A stretch of DNA of 27,570 bases, from contig JBMNTB010000023.1 in NCBI GenBank assembly GCA_050945515.1, positions 1 through 27,570 of the forward strand. The letters are read 5' to 3'. The position numbers and the translations under genes are program-made. Below, piece by piece: positions 1-7,980 of this stretch. The notes below the pieces were generated by a model. It was given only the letters and a program-made list of their open reading frames with translations. It ran no database searches and was not told where the DNA came from. Origin of the DNA: UBA1046 sp050945515. Lineage in GTDB: Bacteria > Bacillota > Clostridia > Saccharofermentanales > DTU023. How positions within the stretch are numbered: the stretch's first letter is position 1; each line of letters opens with the position of its first letter.

Positions 1-10
1 GAGGAACATT

Positions 11-1372
11 ATGCAAGAAATCAGAGTTGGACTTTGGGGCTTCGGCGCCATGGGCAGCGGCATCGCTAAGATGATCGCTTCCAAGAAAGGTATCGTCATT
101 ACAGGTGTCTGTGACAAATGGGACAAAATTGTCGGCAAGGATATTTATGAGCTGCTTGATATTGAGAGAGGTAATCGTCCGGAGGTCAAGATCACAGCTG
201 ATGAAAATGAAGTTTTCTATCCCGGTAGCTGCGATATCGCCATTCTAGCTACAGATAGCTTCGTCAAGGCACAGATGAGCAAGCTGGTTCACTGCATTGA
301 GTGTGGCATCAATGTGATTTCTACCGCTGAAGAAATGGCCTGGCCTCAGGCTCAGTTCCCTGCGGAAGCCAAAGAGCTTGATGTTCTCACTAAGAAGCAT
401 GGCGTCACTGTCTTGGGCACTGGTATTAACCCGGGTTTCGTGCTCGACTATCTCATACTTGCACTGACAGGAACATGCGAACAGGTTCTGTCGATTGAGG
501 CAGCACGTGTCAATGACCTGGCACCTTTCGGCACCGCCGTCATGCATGAGCAGGGCGTTGGTATCACTATGGCCGAGTTTGAGCGCCGCATGGCAATTGA
601 TGATCTGGCCGGACACGTCGGTTTCCCCGAATCCGTCGGCATGATCGCAGCAGGAATGGGAGTAGAGATCGCCGAGCAGGAGATCACCAAGGATCCCATC
701 ATCACTGAGGTTGATCGTAAGTCCAAATACGGCGAAGCCAAAACAGGTAATCTTGCCGGTATCCGCCAGCAGATCTTTGCCCGCAAGGCCAATGGCGAAA
801 CCTTTATCCATTTGGATCATCCGCAGCAGATTTGCCCGGAAGATGCAAATACTGACACAGGAGACTATATCACCATTCATACCGGCGATTATGACATGAA
901 TATGCAGATTAAGCCTGAAACACCAGGCGGAATCGGCACCATTGCCATGGTCGTCAATATGATTCCTCAGACCCTGACTGCCGCTCCCGGCCTCAAGACC
1001 ATGCTGGATCTGCCGGTACCGCGCTGCATTATGGGCGACTTCCGTGATCAGCTCGTAACCGATCGCTTTGCCGGCTACGGCTTCAAGAAAGGCGACTATG
1101 TGGTAGTTGAAGTTGAGATCCTGACACCTGACGAGAGAGCACCTCAGGTACCGGATGACACCAAGGAAGTTTCTTTCATCGCCCTGTACAAAGGATATCT
1201 CCAGGACGAATCAGCCAATGCAGGTGATGAAGTCACAGTTAAAACAGTTATCGGACGTGAAGTTAAGGGTATCCTGACCACTCGCGAAGTTTCCCCGACC
1301 CATACCTACGGCAAAGTAGTGCCTGAGCTGATGAAGGCTCACGAAGATGTACGGGAATTTGTATTTGAATAG
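11..1372 (+). CDS. ord: 2,4-diaminopentanoate dehydrogenase fused to OrtA (small subunit of 2-amino-4-ketopentanoate thiolase)
   Basis: Two enzymes of the oxidative ornithine pathway appear in one 453-residue frame. Residues 1 to about 350 resemble Ord, the NAD(P)-dependent dehydrogenase that deaminates 2,4-diaminopentanoate to 2-amino-4-oxopentanoate. A Rossmann glycine motif, GFGAMG, sits at residues 10-15, and the fold resembles dihydrodipicolinate reductase. Residues from about 356 (GFKKGDYVVVE) to 453 match OrtA, normally a separate protein of about 100 residues. The marks are RAPQVPDDT, the GDEV/IGREVKG segment and HTYGKVVPEL. No separate ortA exists: ortB starts 11 bases after the stop, so the fusion supplies OrtA. 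Ord alone is about 340-355 residues (family knowledge from memory). A GAGGA ribosome-binding site lies at bases 1-5, so the gene is complete, and the operon may extend upstream of the window. The frame is open throughout the join, so a genuine fusion is favoured, but a sequencing error removing a stop cannot be excluded. Confidence 0.88.
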   Translation: MQEIRVGLWGFGAMGSGIAKMIASKKGIVITGVCDKWDKIVGKDIYELLDIERGNRPEVKITADENEVFYPGSCDIAILATDSFVKAQMSKLVHCIECGINVISTAEEMAWPQAQFPAEAKELDVLTKKHGVTVLGTGINPGFVLDYLILALTGTCEQVLSIEAARVNDLAPFGTAVMHEQGVGITMAEFERRMAIDDLAGHVGFPESVGMIAAGMGVEIAEQEITKDPIITEVDRKSKYGEAKTGNLAGIRQQIFARKANGETFIHLDHPQQICPEDANTDTGDYITIHTGDYDMNMQIKPETPGGIGTIAMVVNMIPQTLTAAPGLKTMLDLPVPRCIMGDFRDQLVTDRFAGYGFKKGDYVVVEVEILTPDERAPQVPDDTKEVSFIALYKGYLQDESANAGDEVTVKTVIGREVKGILTTREVSPTHTYGKVVPELMKAHEDVREFVFE

Positions 1373-1383
1373 GAGAAGAATAA

Positions 1384-2793
1384 ATGCCAGGAAAAGATAT
1401 GTCATATGCAGCAGTAATGGGCCGTCGTTCCGAAATTATGCTGAGCGCTGTCGGTATCGACTATGATAAGTATGAGCTAGAGGGTGTAGCTTTTGATTAC
1501 GAGAAGATGATGTCTGATGTCGGCTACACCATAGACGAAGTTAAGGCTATTCAGAAGAGCATGGACGTTGGCAATACTCCGCTATTGGAGCTCAAGAACT
1601 TCACAGCTCTTGCTGCCAAGATTGGTGGACCGGGCAAGGGAGCCCGTATCTTCGTTAAAGACGAAGCTTCGAACCCCTCAGGCAGCTTTAAAGCCCGTCG
1701 TGCCGCTCTGGCAGTCCATGAAGCTAAAAAACTGGGCTACAAAGGTGTTATCGCAGCTACCAGTGGTAACTACGGTGCAGCCGTCGCCTGCATGGCGGCC
1801 AAACTCGGCTTGAAGTGCATCATCGTGCAGGAATGCTATGACAGCAAATTTGTCGGACAGCCGGAGATTCTGGAAAAACAGCGTGCCTGTGAAGCTTTGG
1901 GTGCTGAAGTTGTTCAGATGACAGTCGGACCGGAGCTCTTCTACGAAGACCTGCGTCTGCTTGAAGTTACCGGTTTCTACAATGCCTCGCTCTATGTGCC
2001 GGCAGCAATCGCAGGTGTTGAGACATTGGGTTATGAGATCGTTGAGCAGACCCGCGCCCGCCTCGGCAAGGATCCTGATTATGTTCTCGTCACCAATGCC
2101 GGCGGCGGCAATCTCACAGGTACCGCCAGAGGTGTGAAGAAGGCCGGTGCCAAAGACACCAAGATCTATGCCGTTTCGGTTGATCTCTCCGGTCTGCACA
2201 TGGCTTCTGACGGTGACTTTAACCGCAAGTCCTTTACAACCGGTCATACCGGCTTCGGAATCCCGTTCGCCACTCTGCCTGACAGATGTGACGTGCCGCG
2301 CAACGCTGCCCGTCCTTTGCGCTATATTGATGAGTATCTGCTGGTCAAGCAGGGCGAAGTCTTCTATGTGACGGAAATGCTGGCAGCTCTCGAGGGTATC
2401 GAGAGAGGACCCGCAGGTAACACATCACTGGCAGCAGCTGTGGCACTAGCTTCCACACTGCCCGAGGATAATGTTATCGTCGTTCAGGAGACTGAGTACA
2501 CCGGCGCCGGTAAACATCCGATGCCTCAGCTGACCTTTGCCAGACAGAATGGCATTGAGATTAAGTTCGGCGATCCTGATGATGATGTTCCGGGCAAAAA
2601 CATCATCCTACCGTCCGATCCCTCAAAAATCAAGCTGCGTTTCAACGATATGAAGCGTCTGCGCCTGTCCAATCTGAGAAATATTGCTAAGGAAGACAGA
2701 GAGTATTCTGCTGTTGAGCTGCAATATATGGCAGACGAAGCCGGCGTAACTGTCGATGAGGCCAAAAAACTCTTGGCAGAACTGAAGAAATAA
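1384..2793 (+). CDS. ortB: 2-amino-4-ketopentanoate thiolase, PLP-binding large subunit OrtB
   Basis: With OrtA, OrtB cleaves 2-amino-4-oxopentanoate with CoA into alanine and acetyl-CoA, the last step of oxidative ornithine degradation. The 469-residue protein is a fold-type II PLP enzyme related to threonine synthase. The PLP lysine is probably K103 in SGSFKARRA. A substrate loop SGNYG follows at 127-131, and a phosphate-binding GGGNLTG lies near residue 240. The C-terminal tail (about 400-469) is rich in charged residues and specific to OrtB rather than threonine synthase. A GGAGAAG ribosome-binding site precedes the ATG. It lies 11 bases after the Ord-OrtA fusion, so both halves of the thiolase are made from adjacent cistrons. 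Threonine synthase is the main alternative reading from similarity alone, but the gene context strongly favours OrtB. Confidence 0.9.
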   Translation: MPGKDMSYAAVMGRRSEIMLSAVGIDYDKYELEGVAFDYEKMMSDVGYTIDEVKAIQKSMDVGNTPLLELKNFTALAAKIGGPGKGARIFVKDEASNPSGSFKARRAALAVHEAKKLGYKGVIAATSGNYGAAVACMAAKLGLKCIIVQECYDSKFVGQPEILEKQRACEALGAEVVQMTVGPELFYEDLRLLEVTGFYNASLYVPAAIAGVETLGYEIVEQTRARLGKDPDYVLVTNAGGGNLTGTARGVKKAGAKDTKIYAVSVDLSGLHMASDGDFNRKSFTTGHTGFGIPFATLPDRCDVPRNAARPLRYIDEYLLVKQGEVFYVTEMLAALEGIERGPAGNTSLAAAVALASTLPEDNVIVVQETEYTGAGKHPMPQLTFARQNGIEIKFGDPDDDVPGKNIILPSDPSKIKLRFNDMKRLRLSNLRNIAKEDREYSAVELQYMADEAGVTVDEAKKLLAELKK

Positions 2794-2810
2794 TTAATTG
2801 AGCCTGAGAC

Positions 2811-2840
2811 GGAAGCAGCCCGGGCTACCGGGCTTCTTCC
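2811..2840 (+). terminator. Intercistronic hairpin between ortB and oraS
   Basis: An inverted repeat with an inner 7-bp stem AGCCCGG/CCGGGCT around a GCTA loop is extended by an outer GGAAG/CTTCC stem across a one-base mismatch. The following bases (TGTCTTCTGTTAATT) are only partly T-rich. It may be a weak terminator, an attenuator or an mRNA-stabilising hairpin, rather than a full stop, because the same pathway continues downstream. Confidence 0.5.
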
Positions 2841-2878
2841 TGTCTTCTGTTAATTACTAATGAGACAAGGAGGAACAA

Positions 2879-3244
2879 ATGTCAGAAAGAAAGAGTTTTG
2901 AAGAACGTCGTGCACATCTAGCCGATAAGACAGATGAAGAACTCTTCCAGTATTTCTGGGAACTGACCGATCGGATTGTGGCCCCGATGCTTCAAGAGGG
3001 CCGCGAGAATACTACTCCGGCAGTTGAGCGCAGCATTCTCCTGCGCATGGGCTTTTCCAGTCTGGAGGCTGGTCCGATTGTTAATGGTGTAATGGAACGC
3101 GGCCTGATGGGCAAAGGTGCCGGCAATGTCGTTTGGAGATTGAGCAAAAAGCTGGATCTGCCCTATCGTGAAGTTGGTGTAGGACTGGCTAACGGCAAGT
3201 ATTGGGAAGAGGTTGATGGTCTGTTTGAGGAGGTGGCACAATGA
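2879..3244 (+). CDS. oraS: D-ornithine 4,5-aminomutase, small subunit OraS
   Basis: OraS is the small subunit of the adenosylcobalamin- and PLP-dependent D-ornithine 4,5-aminomutase, which moves the terminal amino group of D-ornithine to C4. The 121 residues match the usual length of the family. The sequence is highly charged and helical at the start (SERKSFEERRAHLADKTDEELFQYFWEL), consistent with a clamp subunit that has no catalytic residues of its own. AAGGAGGAA gives a strong ribosome-binding site. Its stop overlaps the start of oraE by four bases (ATGA), which indicates translational coupling and roughly equal production of the two subunits. Confidence 0.92.
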   Translation: MSERKSFEERRAHLADKTDEELFQYFWELTDRIVAPMLQEGRENTTPAVERSILLRMGFSSLEAGPIVNGVMERGLMGKGAGNVVWRLSKKLDLPYREVGVGLANGKYWEEVDGLFEEVAQ

Positions 3245-5481
3245 GTACAAATAAAAAAGATCCACGCGCCAGAGAGACCAATATCAAGCTCGATATCAAT
3301 AAGAAAATTGATCTAAGAGAAATTCTCGATGGTCTGGAGAACTATCATTCACCGCGTCGTCCTTGGCATTGGCGCGATAACCGCAATGTCGAAAGAAAGA
3401 TCGGTGATTTTGTTTATCTGGAGACTTCGGACTCCCTGAAGAATTCAGTACCGCTGCCCGGAAGCCGTGGCTTCGGCTATATTGATCCGCAGCCGGACTG
3501 TGTTATCACCACTGAAATCGCTTCCGGTCGCTTTGAAGACGATATCCGTCGTATGCGCATGTGTGCCTGGCAGGGTGCCGACCATATCATGGTTATTCGT
3601 ACTGCCGGTCAGTCGCATATCGACTCATTGCTGGAGGGCACAACTCAGGGTATCGGCGGTATCGCCGTAACCCGTAAACAGTGCCGTGCCACCAGAAGAG
3701 CACTCGATCTGATTGAAGACGAAGTTGGCCGTCCGATCAACTTCCATTCATATGTTTCCGGTGTGGCCGGCCCCGATATCGCCGTCATGTTTGTTGAAGA
3801 AGGTGTATCCGGTGTTCACCAGGATCCGCAGTACAACGTACTATATAGAAATATTAATATGCGCCGCAGCTTTATTGATGCTTGCGAAAGCAAGAAAATC
3901 CTGGCCTACGGTGGTATGTTGCAGATTGACGGTGCCCATAATGCCAACGCTACTGCGATGGAAGCCTGGAAAGTCATGCCTGAACTGATGGTTCAGCATG
4001 CTATCAATACCGCTTTCTCCGTCAAGTGCGGCATCTTGCCCGAGAATATTGCTCTGTCGAGCGTTCCGCCTACAGCACCGCCCGCACCCTGTATGCGCCT
4101 TGACCTGCCCTATGCGGTTGCACTGCGTGACTTCTTCCGTAACTATAAGATCCGTGCTCAGCAGAATACCAAATATATGGAGTCCGAGACACGTGAAGCT
4201 TCAGTAACCCATACCCTGAACATGATGATCTCACGTCTGACTTCTGCAGATATTCAATCCACCATCACACCGGACGAAGGCCGTAACGTACCCTGGCATT
4301 ACTTCAACGCCAATGCAGTCAATACTGCACGTCAGGCTTTGAACGGTATGGACGGACTGCGTACCATGGTTAAGATCGACCGTGACGGTCCGCTGGGAGA
4401 CACAGTCAGAGAGCTCAAGGAGAGAGCAATTCTCTTTATGGAGGAGATCCTGGAAGTCGGCGGCTATTATGATGCTGTTGAGCAGGGCTTCTTCGTTGAC
4501 TCCGGCGAGTATCCTGAGCGCAATAATGACGGTATTGCCCGTGAGTTGGATGGCGGTATCGGTGTCGGTGCTATCTATAAGCGCGATCCCGATTACTTTG
4601 CGCCTGTCAGCGCCCATTACGGCTACAATAATGTACCGGCTGAGTTTGATTGCCCCAGCGATGCTATCGGCGGCGACACTTTCGCAGACCCGACCAAGAT
4701 TCAGTTCATCGACGAGCTGGATGAGAATGACAATGTCAATGTCAGACTGGATGAGCTCTCCAAATATGATGAGCATCCCAATCTGATCCGTCCGGAAGTT
4801 GAATTCCGTTCCGATGGTGTTATTGTCCTTACTCTCCTGCTTCCGACTGATGAGCGCCGTGCTGAATTTGCAGCGATCGCTCTGGGTGAAAAGCTGGGTC
4901 TGAAGGATTGTACTGTCATTCACAAGCAGGTCATGCATCCGGCCGAGGGAACCTATATTGAGATGAAGGGTATCGTTGACTTTGATATCGATCTCGATAC
5001 ACTGGTCATTCCTGAGAAGATCGAGACCCTGTCGGAAAAGGAAATCCGTGAAGACATTCATGAACATCCGATGACCGTTGTAGCAGCTACAGTTGGTGAG
5101 GATGAGCATTCCGTAGGATTGAAAGAAATTCTGGACATCAAGCATGGCGGTATTGAGGGTTTTGGTATCAAGTACCATTACCTCGGCACTTCGGTACCCG
5201 TCGAGAAATTGGTAGACGCGGCGATCGAAACTAATGCGGATGCTATTTTGCAGTCCACAATTATTTCACATAATGATATCCACTATGAAAACATGAAGAA
5301 GCTCCATGATACTTGTGTTGAAAAGGGTATCAGAGACAAGATTATCCTGGCTTGCGGCGGTACTCAGGTTGCGAACGAAGAGGCTGTCAAAACCGGGGTT
5401 GACGTAGGATTTGGCCGTGGTTCGCATGGCATTGATGTGGCCAGCTTCCTGGTGAAGAAACGTAGAGAAATGAGAAAATAA
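3241..5481 (+). CDS. oraE: D-ornithine 4,5-aminomutase, large subunit OraE
   Basis: OraE is the catalytic subunit of the mutase, converting D-ornithine to (2R,4S)-2,4-diaminopentanoate by a radical mechanism with adenosylcobalamin and PLP. The 746-residue protein has an N-terminal TIM-barrel-like region (about 60-430) and a C-terminal cobalamin-binding Rossmann region (from about 600). The base-off B12 motif DxHxxG is present as DEHSVG at 621-626, with H623 the predicted cobalt ligand. K634 (IKHGG) lies 11 residues further. In the studied A. sticklandii enzyme the cobalt histidine and the PLP lysine have the same 11-residue spacing (His618/Lys629, recalled from the literature), so K634 is the likely PLP lysine. 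Start by ATGA overlap with oraS. GlmL-like gene follows two bases after its stop. Confidence 0.95.
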   Translation: MSTNKKDPRARETNIKLDINKKIDLREILDGLENYHSPRRPWHWRDNRNVERKIGDFVYLETSDSLKNSVPLPGSRGFGYIDPQPDCVITTEIASGRFEDDIRRMRMCAWQGADHIMVIRTAGQSHIDSLLEGTTQGIGGIAVTRKQCRATRRALDLIEDEVGRPINFHSYVSGVAGPDIAVMFVEEGVSGVHQDPQYNVLYRNINMRRSFIDACESKKILAYGGMLQIDGAHNANATAMEAWKVMPELMVQHAINTAFSVKCGILPENIALSSVPPTAPPAPCMRLDLPYAVALRDFFRNYKIRAQQNTKYMESETREASVTHTLNMMISRLTSADIQSTITPDEGRNVPWHYFNANAVNTARQALNGMDGLRTMVKIDRDGPLGDTVRELKERAILFMEEILEVGGYYDAVEQGFFVDSGEYPERNNDGIARELDGGIGVGAIYKRDPDYFAPVSAHYGYNNVPAEFDCPSDAIGGDTFADPTKIQFIDELDENDNVNVRLDELSKYDEHPNLIRPEVEFRSDGVIVLTLLLPTDERRAEFAAIALGEKLGLKDCTVIHKQVMHPAEGTYIEMKGIVDFDIDLDTLVIPEKIETLSEKEIREDIHEHPMTVVAATVGEDEHSVGLKEILDIKHGGIEGFGIKYHYLGTSVPVEKLVDAAIETNADAILQSTIISHNDIHYENMKKLHDTCVEKGIRDKIILACGGTQVANEEAVKTGVDVGFGRGSHGIDVASFLVKKRREMRK

Positions 5482-5483
5482 AA

Positions 5484-6842
5484 ATGAAAGTTGATGTTCT
5501 GGTTGCCGAGATAGGCAGTACCACGACAGCAGTCAACGCATTTACCGGACTTGAGAGCGCTAACCCTGCCCTGATCGGGCAGGGTGTAGCGCCTACTTCT
5601 GTTGAATCCGGTGATGTTACGGTTGGATTGAAACAAGCGATTGCTGATCTGAAAACACAGCTCGAAACTGATGTGCTGAGCTGGGAGCATATGTTTGCCT
5701 CCAGTTCCGCTGCCGGCGGTTTGTCGATGACAGTGCACGGTTTGGTCTACGATATGACCGTTAGGGCTGCCAGAGAGGCTGCCTTGGGATCAGGTGCCGT
5801 CTTGAGGCATGTTACGGCCGGCAAACTGCGAAGAACGGATATAGCCAGAATTCAACAGATATCCCCCAATATAATTCTAGTCGCCGGCGGGGTTGACTAT
5901 GGCGAGCGCGATACCGCCCTTAACAATTTCGAGATGATTGCCGCCAATGTACCCGGCATTCCGATAATCTATGCCGGCAATATTGAGAACCACGATGAAA
6001 TAGCCCTGATTGCGCAGGAATTAGGTACGGAAGTTTTCTTTGTTGAGAATTGTTATCCCAGCATTGACCAACTCAATGTTGAGCCGACGCGCAAAGTTAT
6101 TCAGGACGTATTTGAAAAACATATTATCCATTCGCCGGGAATGGAAAAGATCCACGAAATGGTCGACAGTACGATAATGCCGACGCCGGGAGCGGTTATG
6201 CAGGCGGCCAAAATTGCCTATGAAGATCTGGGGGATCTGATAGTATTTGATGTCGGCGGTGCTACCACTGATCTCCATTCAGTCACAGAAGGGAGTCCGG
6301 CGATTCAGATGATCATGCTGTATCCGGAACCTTTAGCCAAAAGAACTGTCGAGGGTGACCTGGGGGTTTTTGTTAACCGTCATAATATTATTGAGCAGTT
6401 GACTGAGCGCGAACTGAATGAATTTTTCCCGGACCGCGAATATTATCTGGAACATGCTATGGAAATACCCCAAGAGCCGGACGAAATTGATTTTGTAGAA
6501 CGTCTGGCCAAATTTTGCTGCAAACTGGCTCTGAGCAGACATGCAGGTACGATGACAGAGCTCTATACTGCGCATGGTCGCAAAGTCACAGCCCAAGGCA
6601 AAGATTTGACTGCCGTCAAGACCATTATCGGTACAGGCGGTGCACTAACCAGGTTGCCGCGCCGGAGAGAAATTCTTGAGAGCCTGCGCGTCCATGAAGT
6701 TGTTAAAGAACTGTATCCGACTACGGATGCAGTAGTAAAAATAGATCATGACTATATCATGGCCTCATTGGGAGTTTTGTCTACAAAATTTCCTGAGGCA
6801 GCTATGAAGCTGCTGCTGCAATCCATGGCAGTTGAGGCCTGA
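5484..6842 (+). CDS. GlmL/MutL-family protein, probable reactivase of ornithine aminomutase
   Basis: A 452-residue protein of the GlmL/MutL family (actin/ASKHA fold) that accompanies B12-dependent aminomutases and glutamate mutase. A phosphate-1-type loop is seen at the N terminus (EIGSTTTAVNAF, residues 9-20) and a second one, DVGGATTD, at 256-263. A glycine-rich GTGGAL segment lies near residue 380. Family members are thought to exchange damaged cobalamin from mutases. Lying two bases after oraE and ahead of orr, it very probably serves OraE (inference from context). It has no link to the DNA mismatch-repair MutL. The start ATG is close to the end of oraE and has no strong ribosome-binding site of its own, so coupling to oraE translation is likely. 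Confidence 0.85.
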   Translation: MKVDVLVAEIGSTTTAVNAFTGLESANPALIGQGVAPTSVESGDVTVGLKQAIADLKTQLETDVLSWEHMFASSSAAGGLSMTVHGLVYDMTVRAAREAALGSGAVLRHVTAGKLRRTDIARIQQISPNIILVAGGVDYGERDTALNNFEMIAANVPGIPIIYAGNIENHDEIALIAQELGTEVFFVENCYPSIDQLNVEPTRKVIQDVFEKHIIHSPGMEKIHEMVDSTIMPTPGAVMQAAKIAYEDLGDLIVFDVGGATTDLHSVTEGSPAIQMIMLYPEPLAKRTVEGDLGVFVNRHNIIEQLTERELNEFFPDREYYLEHAMEIPQEPDEIDFVERLAKFCCKLALSRHAGTMTELYTAHGRKVTAQGKDLTAVKTIIGTGGALTRLPRRREILESLRVHEVVKELYPTTDAVVKIDHDYIMASLGVLSTKFPEAAMKLLLQSMAVEA

Positions 6843-6868
6843 GCAAATAATTTTCGTCGGGAGGAAGT

Positions 6869-7930
6869 ATGAAAAATCCAACACTCTATATCGATCGGCA
6901 AAAGCTGATGCACAATGTCAGAAGTATGCTCAAGTTGGCAGATCAGAATCAGGTACAGATTCATTTCGTGACCAAAGTTTTCTGTGCCCTGCGCCCTATG
7001 GTGGAAGCCATGATAGAAGCGGGAGCGACTTTGTTAGCAGACTCGCGTCTGGAGAATATTGTCAACTATGGCGAACTGGGAACTAATCATTTACTCGTCC
7101 GTATACCCATGATTTCCGAAGCGGCTGATGTTGTTCGGATCGCCGATATGAGCCTTAATTCAGATCTGGATACACTCGGTGCCCTGTCTGATGCCGCAAC
7201 GGCTTTGGACAAGCGCCACGGTGTAATCCTGATGGTAGAGCTGGGTGATTTACGCGAGGGCTTTATGCCTGAGGAACTACCAGAGGCTGCGGCTCAGGTT
7301 CTAAATCTCAGAGGCCTGGATTTGATGGGAATCGGAGCTAACTTCAACTGCTATGGCGGTGTTATTCCGGACGAACCCAAATTGACTGAACTGGCCGGCC
7401 TGGCCAAAGAGATTGAAAGGCGTTTTAATATTGAATTGCCGATTGTTTCCGGCGGTAACTCGGGCTCGGTATACCTGATGGAAGCCGGACGTCTGCCCGA
7501 GGGCATTAATCACCTGCGCCTGGGTGAATCCTGGATTCTGGGCTGCGAAACTTCATACCATAAGAGAGTGGCTGATCTTTATACGGATGTCTTTACGATT
7601 GAGGCGGAAGTTATCGAGTGCAGACGCAAACCCTCTCTTCCTTACGGACTGCAGGGACCTAATGCCTTTGGTGAATATCCTGTTTATGAGGACAGAGGAG
7701 TGATCAGGCGGGCGATTCTGGCGATCGGCAGACAAGACCTGCCCTGTGAATCTCTGACACCGCGGTTGTCCGGGATTGAATATTTGGGATCATCTTCAGA
7801 CCATATGATTTTGGATGTCAGCAGCAGTGTCAAAGAAATCAAAGTAGGAGATACGCTTCCGTTCGGTGTTGACTACGGCTCATTGCTGGCTGCGATGACT
7901 TCACCCTATGTTCGCAAAGTAATGGTTTAA
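6869..7930 (+). CDS. orr: Ornithine racemase (PLP-dependent)
   Basis: The enzyme converts L-ornithine to D-ornithine, the substrate of OraS/OraE. The 353-residue protein belongs to the alanine racemase N-terminal-domain superfamily (fold-type III PLP barrel). The probable PLP lysine is K36 in FVTKVFCAL. A SGGNSGSVYLM segment near residue 195 is likely to bind the PLP phosphate. The C-terminal beta domain seen in Alr is replaced by a shorter, different one, as in Orr and YhfX-like proteins. GGGAGGAAG is a strong ribosome-binding site, five to six bases before the ATG. It begins 26 bases after the GlmL-like gene. Context within an ora/ort cluster makes ornithine the best substrate guess, although the family contains other amino-acid racemases. 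Confidence 0.88.
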   Translation: MKNPTLYIDRQKLMHNVRSMLKLADQNQVQIHFVTKVFCALRPMVEAMIEAGATLLADSRLENIVNYGELGTNHLLVRIPMISEAADVVRIADMSLNSDLDTLGALSDAATALDKRHGVILMVELGDLREGFMPEELPEAAAQVLNLRGLDLMGIGANFNCYGGVIPDEPKLTELAGLAKEIERRFNIELPIVSGGNSGSVYLMEAGRLPEGINHLRLGESWILGCETSYHKRVADLYTDVFTIEAEVIECRRKPSLPYGLQGPNAFGEYPVYEDRGVIRRAILAIGRQDLPCESLTPRLSGIEYLGSSSDHMILDVSSSVKEIKVGDTLPFGVDYGSLLAAMTSPYVRKVMV

Positions 7931-7943
7931 AAGATAAGCAGTT

Positions 7944-7962
7944 CAGGCAGAATTACTGCCTG
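7944..7962 (+). repeat. Perfect hairpin between orr and alr
   Basis: CAGGCAG and CTGCCTG form a perfect 7-bp stem with a 5-base loop in the 50-base gap between orr and alr. The next bases (TATATTGATGAGG) are not a T tract, so it is unlikely to be an efficient terminator. It may protect or process the mRNA, or be a protein-binding dyad. Confidence 0.45.
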
Positions 7963-7980
7963 TATATTGATGAGGTTGAT

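Noticed and set aside
245..880. Long open frame (211 codons) on the minus strand inside ord
   Set aside because: It lies wholly antisense to a well-identified enzyme, has no family resemblance, and arises from the codon bias of the real gene.
1678..2247. Antisense open frame of 189 codons within ortB
   Set aside because: Shadow of the ortB codon pattern with no recognisable domain.
4231..5178. Antisense open frame of 315 codons within oraE
   Set aside because: The plus-strand OraE frame has B12 and PLP motifs; the antisense product looks like random composition and has no ribosome-binding site of note.
5484..6842. Reading the MutL-family protein as DNA mismatch repair MutL
   Set aside because: The phosphate-binding motifs are of the actin/ASKHA kind and the neighbours are mutase genes; the name overlap is coincidental.
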